Of a stretch of 64,000 bases of DNA, positions 16,823 through 23,712 are shown piece after piece; within the stretch, counting starts at the first letter, position 1, and each line of letters starts with the position of its first letter. The stretch is taken from contig CP101406.1 of the NCBI GenBank assembly GCA_024758765.1, positions 2,728,001-2,792,000 of the forward strand, written 5' to 3'. The stretch is from Mycobacterium sp. SVM_VP21 (GTDB lineage: Bacteria > Actinomycetota > Actinomycetes > Mycobacteriales > Mycobacteriaceae). Position numbers and translations under genes: made by a program. Under the pieces are notes generated by a model, which saw only the letters and a program-made list of their open reading frames with translations, searched no databases and had not been told where the DNA came from.

Positions 16823-18037
16823 ATGAGCCGCGAACGCCGGGCCTTCGGGCGCCTACGCCAATGCCAACCCTCGGGCCGGTGGCAAGCCTCCTACGTCGGC
16901 CCCGACGACAAGCTCCACAAGGCGCCAGCCACGTTTGCCGCAAAGGTTGACGCGGAAGCATGGCTAGTCGACCGCCGCCGGGAGATCGACCGCGAACTGT
17001 GGTCGCCGCCAGCCACCGCCGACGAACTGCGCGCCGCGAAACAGGACAAGAAGGCCGCCGCCGAGACTTTCAAGGACTACTCGAAACGCTGGCTGGAAAC
17101 CCGCACCGTCCGCGGCCGACCCCTCAAGCCCCGCACCGTCGCCCACTATCAACAGATCCTCGACGACCACCTACTGCCAGCGTTCGGCAAGAAGCCTTTC
17201 CGCGACATCGATATGGCCATGGTTGACCGCTGGTACGCGCGCACACTCAAAGACCAGCCAACTATGCGGGCGCACACCTACAGCCTCCTGCGCACCATCC
17301 TCGAAACAGCCCGAACCCGCGACAGGCTCATCAGCGACAACCCTTGCCTTATCCGCGGCGCCGGCACCGCGCGACGACGCATCAAGCCGAAACCCGCCAC
17401 GCTCGCCGAGCTGGACACCATCACCACCCAGATGCCCGAGCAATACCGGGCAATGGTGCCGCTGGCCGCGTGGTGCGCAATGCGCTTCGGGGAACTGGTG
17501 GAGCTGCGCCGCGGTGATGTCGAACTGACGGACGTTCACCAGAAAGATGGGGACGGCAACAACGTCGTGACCGACACCGGCGTGGTGAGTATCCGCCGGG
17601 CCGCCGTGCGCGTAGACGGCGGCTGGGTCGTTGGCGATCCCAAATCGGACGCCGGTATCCGTGACGTGGCGATCCCTCCACACATCGTCCCGGTCATCCG
17701 CCGGCACCTCGCCGAGCATGTCGGCCGGCGCGCCGACGCACTTCTGTTCCCGGCCAAAGCTGGCGGGCACTTGCAGCCGTCCACCTTGCAGCGTCACTAC
17801 TACAAGGCGCGAGCAGCTGCCGGCCGTGAGGATTTGCGTTGGCATGACCTGCGTCATAGCGGGGCGGTGTTGGCGGCCCAAACGGGGGCGACGCTGGCTG
17901 AGCTTATGGCCCGCCTCGGCCATTCCACACCGGCCGCCGCGATGCGCTATCAGCATGCAGCGCAGGGCCGTGACCAGCAGATAGCGGCGGCCCTGTCCGC
18001 GATGGTCGCGCCGAAACCCGATGCGGCTGTTGGCTAG
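16823..18037 (+). CDS. int: Tyrosine integrase (phiRv2 type)
   Basis: 404 residues. The N-terminal arm-binding domain is at residues 1-65 (GRLRQCQPSGRWQASYVGPD), the core-binding SAM-like domain at about 75-180, and the catalytic domain thereafter. Catalytic residues are visible: Arg in CAMRFGELVELR, His-x-x-Arg in WHDLRHSG, His in RLGHSTP, and the Tyr nucleophile in MRYQHAAQGRD. The ATG at 16823 is chosen because upstream residues come from the attachment region and the family starts with a short basic arm. The overall sequence pattern is close to that of phiRv2 Rv2659c. It acts on the 24-bp tRNA-Val core with the adjacent excisionase. Confidence 0.93.
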   Translation: MSRERRAFGRLRQCQPSGRWQASYVGPDDKLHKAPATFAAKVDAEAWLVDRRREIDRELWSPPATADELRAAKQDKKAAAETFKDYSKRWLETRTVRGRPLKPRTVAHYQQILDDHLLPAFGKKPFRDIDMAMVDRWYARTLKDQPTMRAHTYSLLRTILETARTRDRLISDNPCLIRGAGTARRRIKPKPATLAELDTITTQMPEQYRAMVPLAAWCAMRFGELVELRRGDVELTDVHQKDGDGNNVVTDTGVVSIRRAAVRVDGGWVVGDPKSDAGIRDVAIPPHIVPVIRRHLAEHVGRRADALLFPAKAGGHLQPSTLQRHYYKARAAAGREDLRWHDLRHSGAVLAAQTGATLAELMARLGHSTPAAAMRYQHAAQGRDQQIAAALSAMVAPKPDAAVG

Positions 18038-18061
18038 TCAACAGATACGTGGGCCGCAAAT

Positions 18062-18079
18062 GGAAGCAGGAGGAATCAA
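18062..18079. repeat. Repeat flanking int, copy 2
   Basis: ggaagcagg-A-ggaatcaa, matching 16752-16769 at 17 of 18 positions. It lies 24 bases after the int stop and about 120 bases before the excisionase start. Confidence 0.6.
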
Positions 18080-18176
18080 GGTTGGTTGATTCATTTTGTG
18101 CGCAGCGCCGTCTATTTGAGTGAACCCTGTGCTTTCATGACTACCGCACGACAGGCCTCGCCTGGCGTGCACACCC

Positions 18177-18192
18177 ACAACCGAATACAGGA
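18177..18192 (+). promoter_or_regulatory. Start-associated motif, copy 1 (before xis)
   Basis: acaa-cc-gaatacagga, eight bases before the GTG at 18200. It is one of five copies of an element-specific leader motif (ACAA, two pyrimidines, SAATA, C/G, AG) and contains or overlaps the ribosome site. Confidence 0.65.
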
Positions 18193-18199
18193 GACCAGC

Positions 18200-18403
18200 G
18201 TGACACCCCGTATCCAGCTCATCGACAGTCAGCGCACCGTGTTCGTCACCCAGCGCGAAGCAGGCGACATCCTCGGCGTCACAGACCGGACAATCCGAAA
18301 CATGCTGGCAGACGGCCGACTCCGCGGATACCGGATTGGCTCCCGGAACATCCGACTGAAGCTCAACGAAGTGGAATCCGCGTTGCAGCCGATCCGCGCC
18401 TAA
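18200..18403 (+). CDS. xis: Excisionase / MerR-type helix-turn-helix protein
   Basis: 67 residues: a short beta start (RIQLIDSQRTVFV) and a winged-helix or MerR-like HTH (TQREAGDILGVTDRTIRNMLADGRLRG) ending in a conserved RLKLNEVESAL. This is the helix_turn_helix_17 (excisionase family) layout. The GTG at 18200 follows AGGAGACC; the longer frame from 18086 is not supported by a ribosome site. Directly downstream of int, it should bend attachment-site DNA and direct excision. A 12-bp hairpin follows the stop. Confidence 0.85.
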   Translation: MTPRIQLIDSQRTVFVTQREAGDILGVTDRTIRNMLADGRLRGYRIGSRNIRLKLNEVESALQPIRA

Positions 18404-18409
18404 AACCAC

Positions 18410-18439
18410 GAACACCCCCGGTGGGCGCCGGGGGTGTTC
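18410..18439 (+). terminator. Hairpin after xis, terminator-like
   Basis: A perfect 12-bp stem: gaacacccccgg (18410-18421) pairs with ccgggggtgttc (18428-18439) across a 6-base loop. No T-tract follows, so intrinsic termination may be inefficient, though mycobacterial terminators often lack T runs. It separates the int-xis unit from the replication gene. Confidence 0.65.
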
Positions 18440-18466
18440 AATCAGCAGCTTTCGCGGGCACGCTGA

Positions 18467-18486
18467 ACAATTCAATACAGTCAGGA
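18467..18486 (+). promoter_or_regulatory. Start-associated motif, copy 2 (before replication gene)
   Basis: acaa-tt-caatacag-tcagga, the most divergent copy (C for the first G and a 3-base insertion before AGGA-like bases). It lies 11 bases before the ATG at 18498. Confidence 0.55.
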
Positions 18487-18497
18487 CAGCAGACCAT

Positions 18498-20198
18498 ATG
18501 CCAAGCGTTGCAACGCTTTTGGTTCCGGAAATCGACCATAATGTCGACAACCACACTGCCGCGCAGGCCTACGCTGCCGCCGGCTGGCACGTCTACCCCG
18601 TCTACGACCCGGAACTGCACGGACACGCACTCGATCCCGACTGGCAGGAAACTGCCACCCGCGACCCGCAACAAATCGCCACGCTCTGGACAGACCTCGA
18701 CATCGGTATCGGCCTGCACCTCGGCCATTCCGGTGCTGTAGCCGTGACAATTCCCACCGTCCCCGACAAATTCAGCCCCGAACTACCCGCCAGCGCCACG
18801 TTGGCCGGGCTACACGACGGCCAACCGGAAAGCACCCGCATCTACGCGGCACCCGCCGACCTGCACATTCCCAACCTTGCAGCCGACGGTGGCGAACTAC
18901 GGGGCACCCACGCCGGCATCACCGTCCGCCAACCACTCCACCAGTGGCGTGTCGACGACAGCGAGACGACCCGGTGGCTGTCCACCGGGCCGCTGGCACC
19001 GCTGCCGGCCATGATCACCGGCACCGGCACCCCCACCGAGGTCCCAATGAAATATCAAGCCGATCAAGCCCCAGATTTCTATAGGGGCAGTTCGGGGGAG
19101 TGGATGCGGTCTGCCGTGCCACCGACCGCACCCACGGCGGCGACCACGCCCGGCACCGGTTCCCGGTGGCGAGTACGGACACTCGCCAACGTGCGCACCG
19201 TAATCCCCGAATGGGCGTGGGAGTACGACGGCCGCGGCCGAATCCTCAAGGGCGGACTCACCCTGTTCGCGGGCCGGCCCGCGGCAGGCAAATCCACGAC
19301 CGCACGCTGGTTCGCCGCCGGCTGGACACAAGGCACACTGCCGGGCTGCTGGGAAGGCAAACCAGTCAACGTCCTCTATGTGGCTAGCGAGGAATCCTGG
19401 CAGCACACGGTCGGTCCGTCGCTGATCGCGGCCGGCGCCAACCCTGATCGGATTGTGCACCTGGCGGCGGCCGACGACGGCCCGGCCCGAATCAATGTCT
19501 GCACAGACAAAGCTGACATCCTCGCAGTCTGCGCCGAGAACGGCATCCGCGCCGTGATTCTCGACCCCCTCATGTCCACGCTCGGCGCCGGCCCCGACCT
19601 GTACCGCTCCAACGAGGTACGTGAAGCCCTGACGCCGTGGGCAGAAATCAGTGAGGCGATCGACGGCGTAGTGCTCGGCATCACCCACCTGACCAAAGCA
19701 GCCCGTGACGTGACCGCCGGCATCAACGGATCTTCAGCGTTCGGTGAGGTCGCCCGATGCGTATTCGGCTTCGCCGTCGACCAGGAAGCCGACGACGGCA
19801 CCCGCGTAATGACCCAATCGAAAAACAGTTCCGGTGTCGAAGGCCTCAACCTTGCATACCGGCTCACCGAAACACCGGTCACCGTATCCGATGGTGGCGC
19901 AACCGAAATGGTGCGTTTCACCCTACTAGGAAACACGGATCGGACTGTGCGGGACTTGTTGGCCGCGGAACAGGCCGGAGGCCGCGACACCGGCTCAGAA
20001 TGCGTGCAGTGGCTGAAAGGCTATCTGAACGTGAAAGGCCCCACCCCGGCTTTGGAGGTCCGGGCAGACGGCGCCGAACTCGGATTCAGTGAGTCCGCCA
20101 TCAAACGCGCTATGCGCAAACTCAAGGTGCATTCCGAGCGGCTCCGCGAGGCCGGCGGGCCATCGGTGTGGTCGCTACCTACAGCGGCCGGCCAATGA
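18498..20198 (+). CDS. Primase-polymerase-like / RepA-type AAA ATPase replication protein
   Basis: 566 residues. Residues 1-185 align in pattern with the bifunctional primase/polymerase N-terminal domain (AAAGWHVYPVYD, TRDPQQIATLW, DIGIGLHLGHSGAVAV). The expected acidic metal-binding pair after that strand (VxDxD) is missing: it reads VTIPTVPD, so polymerisation is doubtful. Residues 235-480 are an AAA_25/RepA-like helicase core with Walker A (FAGRPAAGKSTT), LYVASEES, Walker B (AVILDPLMSTLG) and GITHLTK. The C-terminal 80 residues look like a winged helix (LGFSESAIKRAMRKL). It probably initiates or drives replication of the excised element. An origin-like region follows. Confidence 0.8.
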   Translation: MPSVATLLVPEIDHNVDNHTAAQAYAAAGWHVYPVYDPELHGHALDPDWQETATRDPQQIATLWTDLDIGIGLHLGHSGAVAVTIPTVPDKFSPELPASATLAGLHDGQPESTRIYAAPADLHIPNLAADGGELRGTHAGITVRQPLHQWRVDDSETTRWLSTGPLAPLPAMITGTGTPTEVPMKYQADQAPDFYRGSSGEWMRSAVPPTAPTAATTPGTGSRWRVRTLANVRTVIPEWAWEYDGRGRILKGGLTLFAGRPAAGKSTTARWFAAGWTQGTLPGCWEGKPVNVLYVASEESWQHTVGPSLIAAGANPDRIVHLAAADDGPARINVCTDKADILAVCAENGIRAVILDPLMSTLGAGPDLYRSNEVREALTPWAEISEAIDGVVLGITHLTKAARDVTAGINGSSAFGEVARCVFGFAVDQEADDGTRVMTQSKNSSGVEGLNLAYRLTETPVTVSDGGATEMVRFTLLGNTDRTVRDLLAAEQAGGRDTGSECVQWLKGYLNVKGPTPALEVRADGAELGFSESAIKRAMRKLKVHSERLREAGGPSVWSLPTAAGQ

Positions 20199-20455
20199 AC
20201 TGCCAAGGCCACCGGGGGGTCAGGTCGGGTCGCTTCGCGCGCGTACCTGACCCAAGCGACCTAACCGGTCTAAGTGCAGCTCGCGGGGTTTTTGAGATGA
20301 CCAAGAGAGGGACTCTTGGGTCGGTTGGGTCAGGTACGCGCGACCCGACCCAACCCCCTGGCCTAACCCCTGCCCGGTGGCCGACACCGAGACCGCCACC
20401 CGGTCACGGTGGCCCCACCTGATCCACTCCCACACAACTGAATAGAGACCCCAAC
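20199..20455. other. Origin-like intergenic region with inverted repeats
   Basis: 257 bases downstream of the replication gene with no credible coding sequence. A perfect 17-bp inverted repeat, 20238-20254 against 20326-20342 (tgggtcaggtacgcgcg), encloses a second perfect 7-bp hairpin (ccaagag 20301-20307 with ctcttgg 20313-20319). Several further GGGTC or GACCC blocks surround these. Satellites of the PICI type place their origin, made of iterons around a melting region, just after the rep gene. Calling this an origin is inference. A terminator function for the repeats is the alternative. Confidence 0.5.
20434..20449 (+). promoter_or_regulatory. Start-associated motif, copy 3
   Basis: acaa-ct-gaatagagac, six bases before the ATG at 20456. 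This copy has GAGAC in place of AGGA. Confidence 0.6.
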
Positions 20456-20728
20456 ATGACCGTCCAACTCAGATGCCACCGCAACCGCGACGACGGTGGC
20501 CTATGCCAATCCCCTGTAGCGCGTGACGGGCTCGCCTGCGCCGCGCACCGTGGCCGGCCACCCCATCTGGCGGCCCGCAACGCCACCGCCAACGAAGCCA
20601 GCCTGACCGAGCAACTGACCGTCAAGGCCGGCCTGTCCGAGCAGGATGCCCGCCGCGGTGCCCGCCAGATCGTGGCGCAGATAGCCGATGTGGCGGCCGA
20701 AGCCTCGCGCAAGGCTGCAGTCCGGTGA
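20456..20728 (+). CDS. Small element protein with possible zinc-binding Cys/His cluster
   Basis: 90 residues. The N-terminal part has C-H at 7-8 (RCHRNRD), then Cys in GLCQSP and LACAAH, a C-x8-C-x9-C-x2-H pattern that could bind one zinc. The C-terminal half is a charged helix (LSEQDARRGARQIVAQIADVAAEASRK). I do not recognise a family. It follows the third start-associated motif, and its stop overlaps the GTG of the next gene by four bases, beginning a run of coupled small genes. Confidence 0.65.
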   Translation: MTVQLRCHRNRDDGGLCQSPVARDGLACAAHRGRPPHLAARNATANEASLTEQLTVKAGLSEQDARRGARQIVAQIADVAAEASRKAAVR

Positions 20729-21057
20729 GCGGCCTGAAGGTTATTCAGCTCGACGACGGTCGAACGGTGACTGCGCAGGATGTGCGGGAACTGCTGCCGG
20801 TGGTCACTCCAGACCGGCTGGAGGTTGTGCACGGCCGGGTATCGACGGGCAGGTTTGCTCACAAGCGGGCGGTGATTGGCGAAATTAGCGGCGGGCGGCT
20901 GGTTGTGTCGCAGTTCCTGCCGGCCAAGGGATGGCAAGAGATCCGGCCGGGCTGTTGGCACCACAAGTTCGTCGACCGTCGCACCTACAGTGCTGAATAC
21001 CGGGCGGCGTGCCGTTGGATTGAAGGCGCGCCCCGTCTGTACTGGGCGGCGCAGTGA
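20725..21057 (+). CDS. Hypothetical element protein
   Basis: 110 residues, unrecognised. The first half is beta-rich and hydrophilic (LKVIQLDDGRTVTAQDVRELLPVVTPDRLEV). The second half contains GWQEIRPGCWHHKFVDRRTYSAEYRAACRW, with clustered His, Trp and Cys. There is no signal peptide or membrane segment. The GTG at 20725 overlaps the previous stop (GTGA), and its own stop overlaps the next GTG, so its stoichiometry is probably tied to its neighbours. Confidence 0.6.
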   Translation: MSGLKVIQLDDGRTVTAQDVRELLPVVTPDRLEVVHGRVSTGRFAHKRAVIGEISGGRLVVSQFLPAKGWQEIRPGCWHHKFVDRRTYSAEYRAACRWIEGAPRLYWAAQ

Positions 21058-21287
21058 CCGGCGGACTGTGGTCACCGATCCCCGGGTGGGGTGGCTACGA
21101 AATTCACACGGCGACCGGCGCTGTGCGCTCTGTACCGCGCACCGTCCCTGACGGGCGTGGTGGTACGCGTCGGCTGAGAGGTCGCCTGATGACCCCGTGT
21201 GGCCGGTACAGCGTCGTCTGCCTATCCCGCCACGGGAAGGCGGCGACCTTCGCGGTAGATCGATTGTTGGCGATGACCAATGGTTGA
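21054..21287 (+). CDS. NUMOD4-motif protein, HNH part absent
   Basis: 77 residues that correspond to the NUMOD4 DNA-binding module found at the N-terminus of phage HNH homing-type nucleases: WSPIPGWGGYEIHTATGAVRSV, then RRLRGRLMTPCGRYSVVCLSRHGK and AVDRLLAMTN. In intact nucleases the VHRLVA-like segment leads into the HNH catalytic domain; here the protein stops at that point. It could be a truncated nuclease, or a nuclease domain recycled as a small DNA-binding regulator. It is coupled on both sides by overlapping start/stop codons. Confidence 0.7.
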   Translation: MTGGLWSPIPGWGGYEIHTATGAVRSVPRTVPDGRGGTRRLRGRLMTPCGRYSVVCLSRHGKAATFAVDRLLAMTNG

Positions 21288-21633
21288 ACTCACCCATGAA
21301 GAGCTGCGGGCCGTCCTGTGGATGTGCGGCGAAGTTGTGCGGCCCCGGCAGATCGCTGGCCAGCCTTGCCCACCGCAAGTGATTGCGCTGCAAGACAAGC
21401 TAAACCAAGCCTGGGTGTCGTCTAGACGACAGCAGAATGGGGCTGTTTTGGCAGACTCGACTGCATGCACGCAACAGGTAGGCACCCGCAAAGCCGCGGC
21501 CCTACTTGGCTGGACGGAACGGCGGGTGCAACGCCGCGCCGGCCTACTGCACGGCGAACAGATCGCCGGCCGCTGGGTATTCCCGCTCGCTGAAGTGCTG
21601 AACCAGAAGACTTTTCAGGAGACAACAAAATGA
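21280..21633 (+). CDS. Helix-turn-helix DNA-binding protein
   Basis: 117 residues. The central to C-terminal part carries an HTH of the excisionase/helix_turn_helix_17 kind (TRKAAALLGWTERRVQRRAGLLHGEQIAGRWVFPLAEV). The N-terminal 60 residues are helical and rich in Gln and Arg. The ATG at 21280 overlaps the NUMOD4 gene by eight bases. It could act as a second directionality or copy-control factor besides Xis; this is inference from domain type and location. Confidence 0.7.
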   Translation: MVELTHEELRAVLWMCGEVVRPRQIAGQPCPPQVIALQDKLNQAWVSSRRQQNGAVLADSTACTQQVGTRKAAALLGWTERRVQRRAGLLHGEQIAGRWVFPLAEVLNQKTFQETTK

Positions 21634-21839
21634 CGATCGGACCTTACGCAGAGCAGCAGCTCGCCGACATGACCGCCGACGACTTCGACGCCCTAGTGGC
21701 CCGTGTCCGGCCCCCAGATGAGCCGACCGACCCCAAGGAGCGCGCTGCCGCTGCGCTACGCCGTGACCGCGGCCTAGACCGCCGCCGGCCGGCGACGAAA
21801 GAGGCAGCTGTAGAAGCTTGGCGCGGATACTTCGGCTAA
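21630..21839 (+). CDS. Small acidic-basic hypothetical element protein
   Basis: 69 residues with no recognised domain. The first half is acidic (QQLADMTADDFDALVARV) and the second strongly basic (RDRGLDRRRPATKEAAVEAW). The ATG at 21630 overlaps the stop of the HTH gene (ATGA) and has AGGAGACAAC upstream. It is the last gene of the coupled block 20456-21839. Confidence 0.55.
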   Translation: MTIGPYAEQQLADMTADDFDALVARVRPPDEPTDPKERAAAALRRDRGLDRRRPATKEAAVEAWRGYFG

Positions 21840-21850
21840 CCACCCAAACC

Positions 21851-21866
21851 ACAATCGAATAGAGGA
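21851..21866 (+). promoter_or_regulatory. Start-associated motif, copy 4
   Basis: acaa-tc-gaatagagga, ten bases before the ATG at 21876, in a 36-base gap between genes. Confidence 0.65.
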
Positions 21867-21875
21867 ACAAGCCAA

Positions 21876-22643
21876 ATGTCCTGGTCATCTGACCCGACCG
21901 CCCGATTGCAGGGTGCCCGTGAAGCGCTCGACGCCCGCGAGATCGACTACTCCAAGCCGGTGAAGGCCGCTTTCGGGCTGGTCGATCAGATCGCCGACCG
22001 TCGGCCTATCGAACCCGACGCTCACTCATCCGTAGACGCGTACCTGTCGGGGGCCACCGACACCGCGGCCCTGCAGACCATCGTCCGCGAGCACTTCCAG
22101 ATTCAACTGTCTAGCGCACATCGCGGCGCCCTGGAAACTGCCAGCCGTCGCGCGCTCAATGCCCTACTCAATGCTGGAGACGAACTGGTTGAACAGTTGC
22201 GCCCCCGCGCGGAGGCTCAGATCGACGCCATTCAGCGGGTCGCCGACCTCAACGAAACCGACCTGCACAAGCTGCTGGCCGCTGGCCGGACCGAGGACGC
22301 CACCGCGGTGGCCGGGCTGGCAGCGGCCAGCACCGAACTGCTGCAGCTCTACGACCTGCGCGACGCCTACCTCTGGCCTCGGGATGCCGCCAACATCAAC
22401 GGCACCGACTGCAGCAGGTGGACTGATCCGACCCCGGTGGATCACCATCTCGCCGAGACGCCGCACCACCTCGACAACGTTTTCCTGATGGGCTCGCGGC
22501 ATGGTGCCCGGCTCTGGTGGCCCAGCCTCGGCCAGGCCGTCGAAGAGGCCCAGCCGATCGCCGCGCAGCGGGGCATCGAACTGGAGCAGCAGCGCCTGAT
22601 TCGCCGCGGCCAAGGCCATGTGTCGGCGGCTGTGATGGTCTAG
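21876..22643 (+). CDS. Hypothetical element protein, mostly helical
   Basis: 255 residues, soluble, predominantly alpha-helical with long amphipathic stretches (EHFQIQLSSAHRGALETASRRALNALLNAGDELVEQLRPRAEAQIDAIQRVADL). A tryptophan-rich segment near the end (RDAYLWPRDAANIN, ARLWWPSLGQAV) is distinctive. No catalytic motif or known family was recognised. It stands alone after the fourth start-associated motif and before a large hairpin. Its size and isolation suggest an individually controlled function. Confidence 0.65.
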   Translation: MSWSSDPTARLQGAREALDAREIDYSKPVKAAFGLVDQIADRRPIEPDAHSSVDAYLSGATDTAALQTIVREHFQIQLSSAHRGALETASRRALNALLNAGDELVEQLRPRAEAQIDAIQRVADLNETDLHKLLAAGRTEDATAVAGLAAASTELLQLYDLRDAYLWPRDAANINGTDCSRWTDPTPVDHHLAETPHHLDNVFLMGSRHGARLWWPSLGQAVEEAQPIAAQRGIELEQQRLIRRGQGHVSAAVMV

Positions 22644-22728
22644 CGCCTGGGGTGAGGGCTGGCGCGCCCCGGCGGTGCTTCCTCCTTTCCGCTGCCCAGG
22701 CCCGCAGCCACCCCACCCCATGAATAGG

Positions 22729-22796
22729 GCCGGCCCCGGGGATACGAGCACCTACCCCAACAAATTTATGCGCAGGTGCGCCCCCGGGGCCGGCCA
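22729..22796. other. Long two-step hairpin upstream of HNH and small terminase genes
   Basis: A perfect 14-bp outer stem (22729-22742 with 22783-22796, ggccggccccgggg) is followed inward by a 6-bp stem (gcacct 22749-22754 with aggtgc 22775-22780). The loop contains an AT-rich acaaattta. It sits in the 192-base gap before the HNH gene. It may be a terminator for the preceding gene, or part of a packaging (cos/pac) region, which in phages with HNH and small terminase genes often lies here. Confidence 0.6.
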
Positions 22797-22806
22797 AAAC
22801 CCCCAG

Positions 22807-22822
22807 ATAATTGAATACAGGA
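22807..22822 (+). promoter_or_regulatory. Start-associated motif, copy 5
   Basis: ataa-tt-gaatacagga, 14 bases before the ATG of the HNH gene at 22836. It differs from the ACAA consensus at one base. Confidence 0.65.
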
Positions 22823-22835
22823 AACACCCAACACA

Positions 22836-23285
22836 ATGGTTGAGGCACGCTACGACCGCACCGGCCGGCGTCAATACCAACACGCCGACCGTAAAATACG
22901 TGCAATCATTCGTGCCCGCGGCGATGAATGCGCAATCTGCGGTGGACCAATCGACTATGACGCCGGACAATACGAACCTGAAGCATTCGAAGTCGACCAC
23001 ATCGTCCCAATCTCAAAAGGCGGAAGAAAGACTCTCGACAACAGTCGAGCAACACATCGACGCTGTAACAGGTTGCGCAGCAACACAATAGATGCAGATG
23101 CAATCGCAGCAGGAGCGCAACCAGAACCAGCCACCACCAGGCCGGACCGCCGCAGGCAGCGACCATTAAAAGATCAAAATGAATTGCCTGAAGGCTGCAG
23201 CTTCGGCTCATGTCAACGCTGCCGACAAGTACATGATGCGAGACCTGGAGTTCATTTTGTCACGTTACGGAAATGGACACCATGA
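22836..23285 (+). CDS. HNH endonuclease
   Basis: 149 residues. The HNH signature is complete: zinc Cys pair CAICGG, catalytic EVDHIVPISKGG, the middle Asn in KTLDNSRATHRRCNRLR, and its CxxC-type partner Cys. A second Cys cluster (CSFGSCQRC) near the C-terminus could bind another zinc. HNH proteins next to terminase genes take part in DNA packaging cleavage in HK97-like phages, and this gene is followed 124 bases later by a small terminase subunit. The first 35 residues are basic (RYDRTGRRQYQHADRKIRA). Confidence 0.88.
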   Translation: MVEARYDRTGRRQYQHADRKIRAIIRARGDECAICGGPIDYDAGQYEPEAFEVDHIVPISKGGRKTLDNSRATHRRCNRLRSNTIDADAIAAGAQPEPATTRPDRRRQRPLKDQNELPEGCSFGSCQRCRQVHDARPGVHFVTLRKWTP

Positions 23286-23409
23286 ATGGACGCATGGCCA
23301 TTACCTACCTGGGGGGATGACCACCTTCGCGTCGCAGTCGCACTCACCATGACATTGCGCGCTTACACACACGGTAATCGAGAAAAAATGGGCCTAGGGA
23401 GGGCTTTGG

Positions 23410-23712
23410 ATGGCAGTGAGAGCCCCGAATGGGCTGCAAGCCGGCGGCCGGCGCATGTGGCGCTCAGTGACCGATGCTTACGAGCTGGATGAGCCGTCGA
23501 CAGCGGTGCTGCTGGAAGCCTGCCGGACCGTCGATGAACTCGATGTCTTGCAGGCTGCCCTGGCGGGTGTGCCGGCGGTGATCGACTCGGCGCAAGGCCC
23601 GCGTGTGCATCCGTTGTATCCCGAGATTCGTGCTCGGCGGCTGGCGTTCGCGAAGCTGGTCAGCTCGATCGGTCTGCCTAAAGACTTCGCTGATGATGAA
23701 GGGGGGCAGTGA
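23410..23712 (+). CDS. Phage terminase small subunit (P27-like)
   Basis: 100 residues with the pattern of actinobacterial small terminase proteins: RAPNGLQAGGRRMWRSVTDAYELDEPSTAVLLEACRTVDELD, then a VIDSAQGPRVHPLYPEIRARRLAFAKLV segment and a short tail. Small terminase subunits recognise the packaging site of phage DNA. No large subunit exists in this element, so it could redirect a helper phage terminase, as SaPI-type satellites do. The ATG at 23410 has GGGAGG nine bases upstream. Its TGA overlaps the next ATG by one base. Confidence 0.82.
   Translation: MAVRAPNGLQAGGRRMWRSVTDAYELDEPSTAVLLEACRTVDELDVLQAALAGVPAVIDSAQGPRVHPLYPEIRARRLAFAKLVSSIGLPKDFADDEGGQ

Noticed and set aside
23286..23492. 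68-residue frame between HNH and small terminase genes
   Set aside because: Overlaps the start of the terminase gene in another frame, with no ribosome site and no motif; the 124-base gap is treated as leader sequence.
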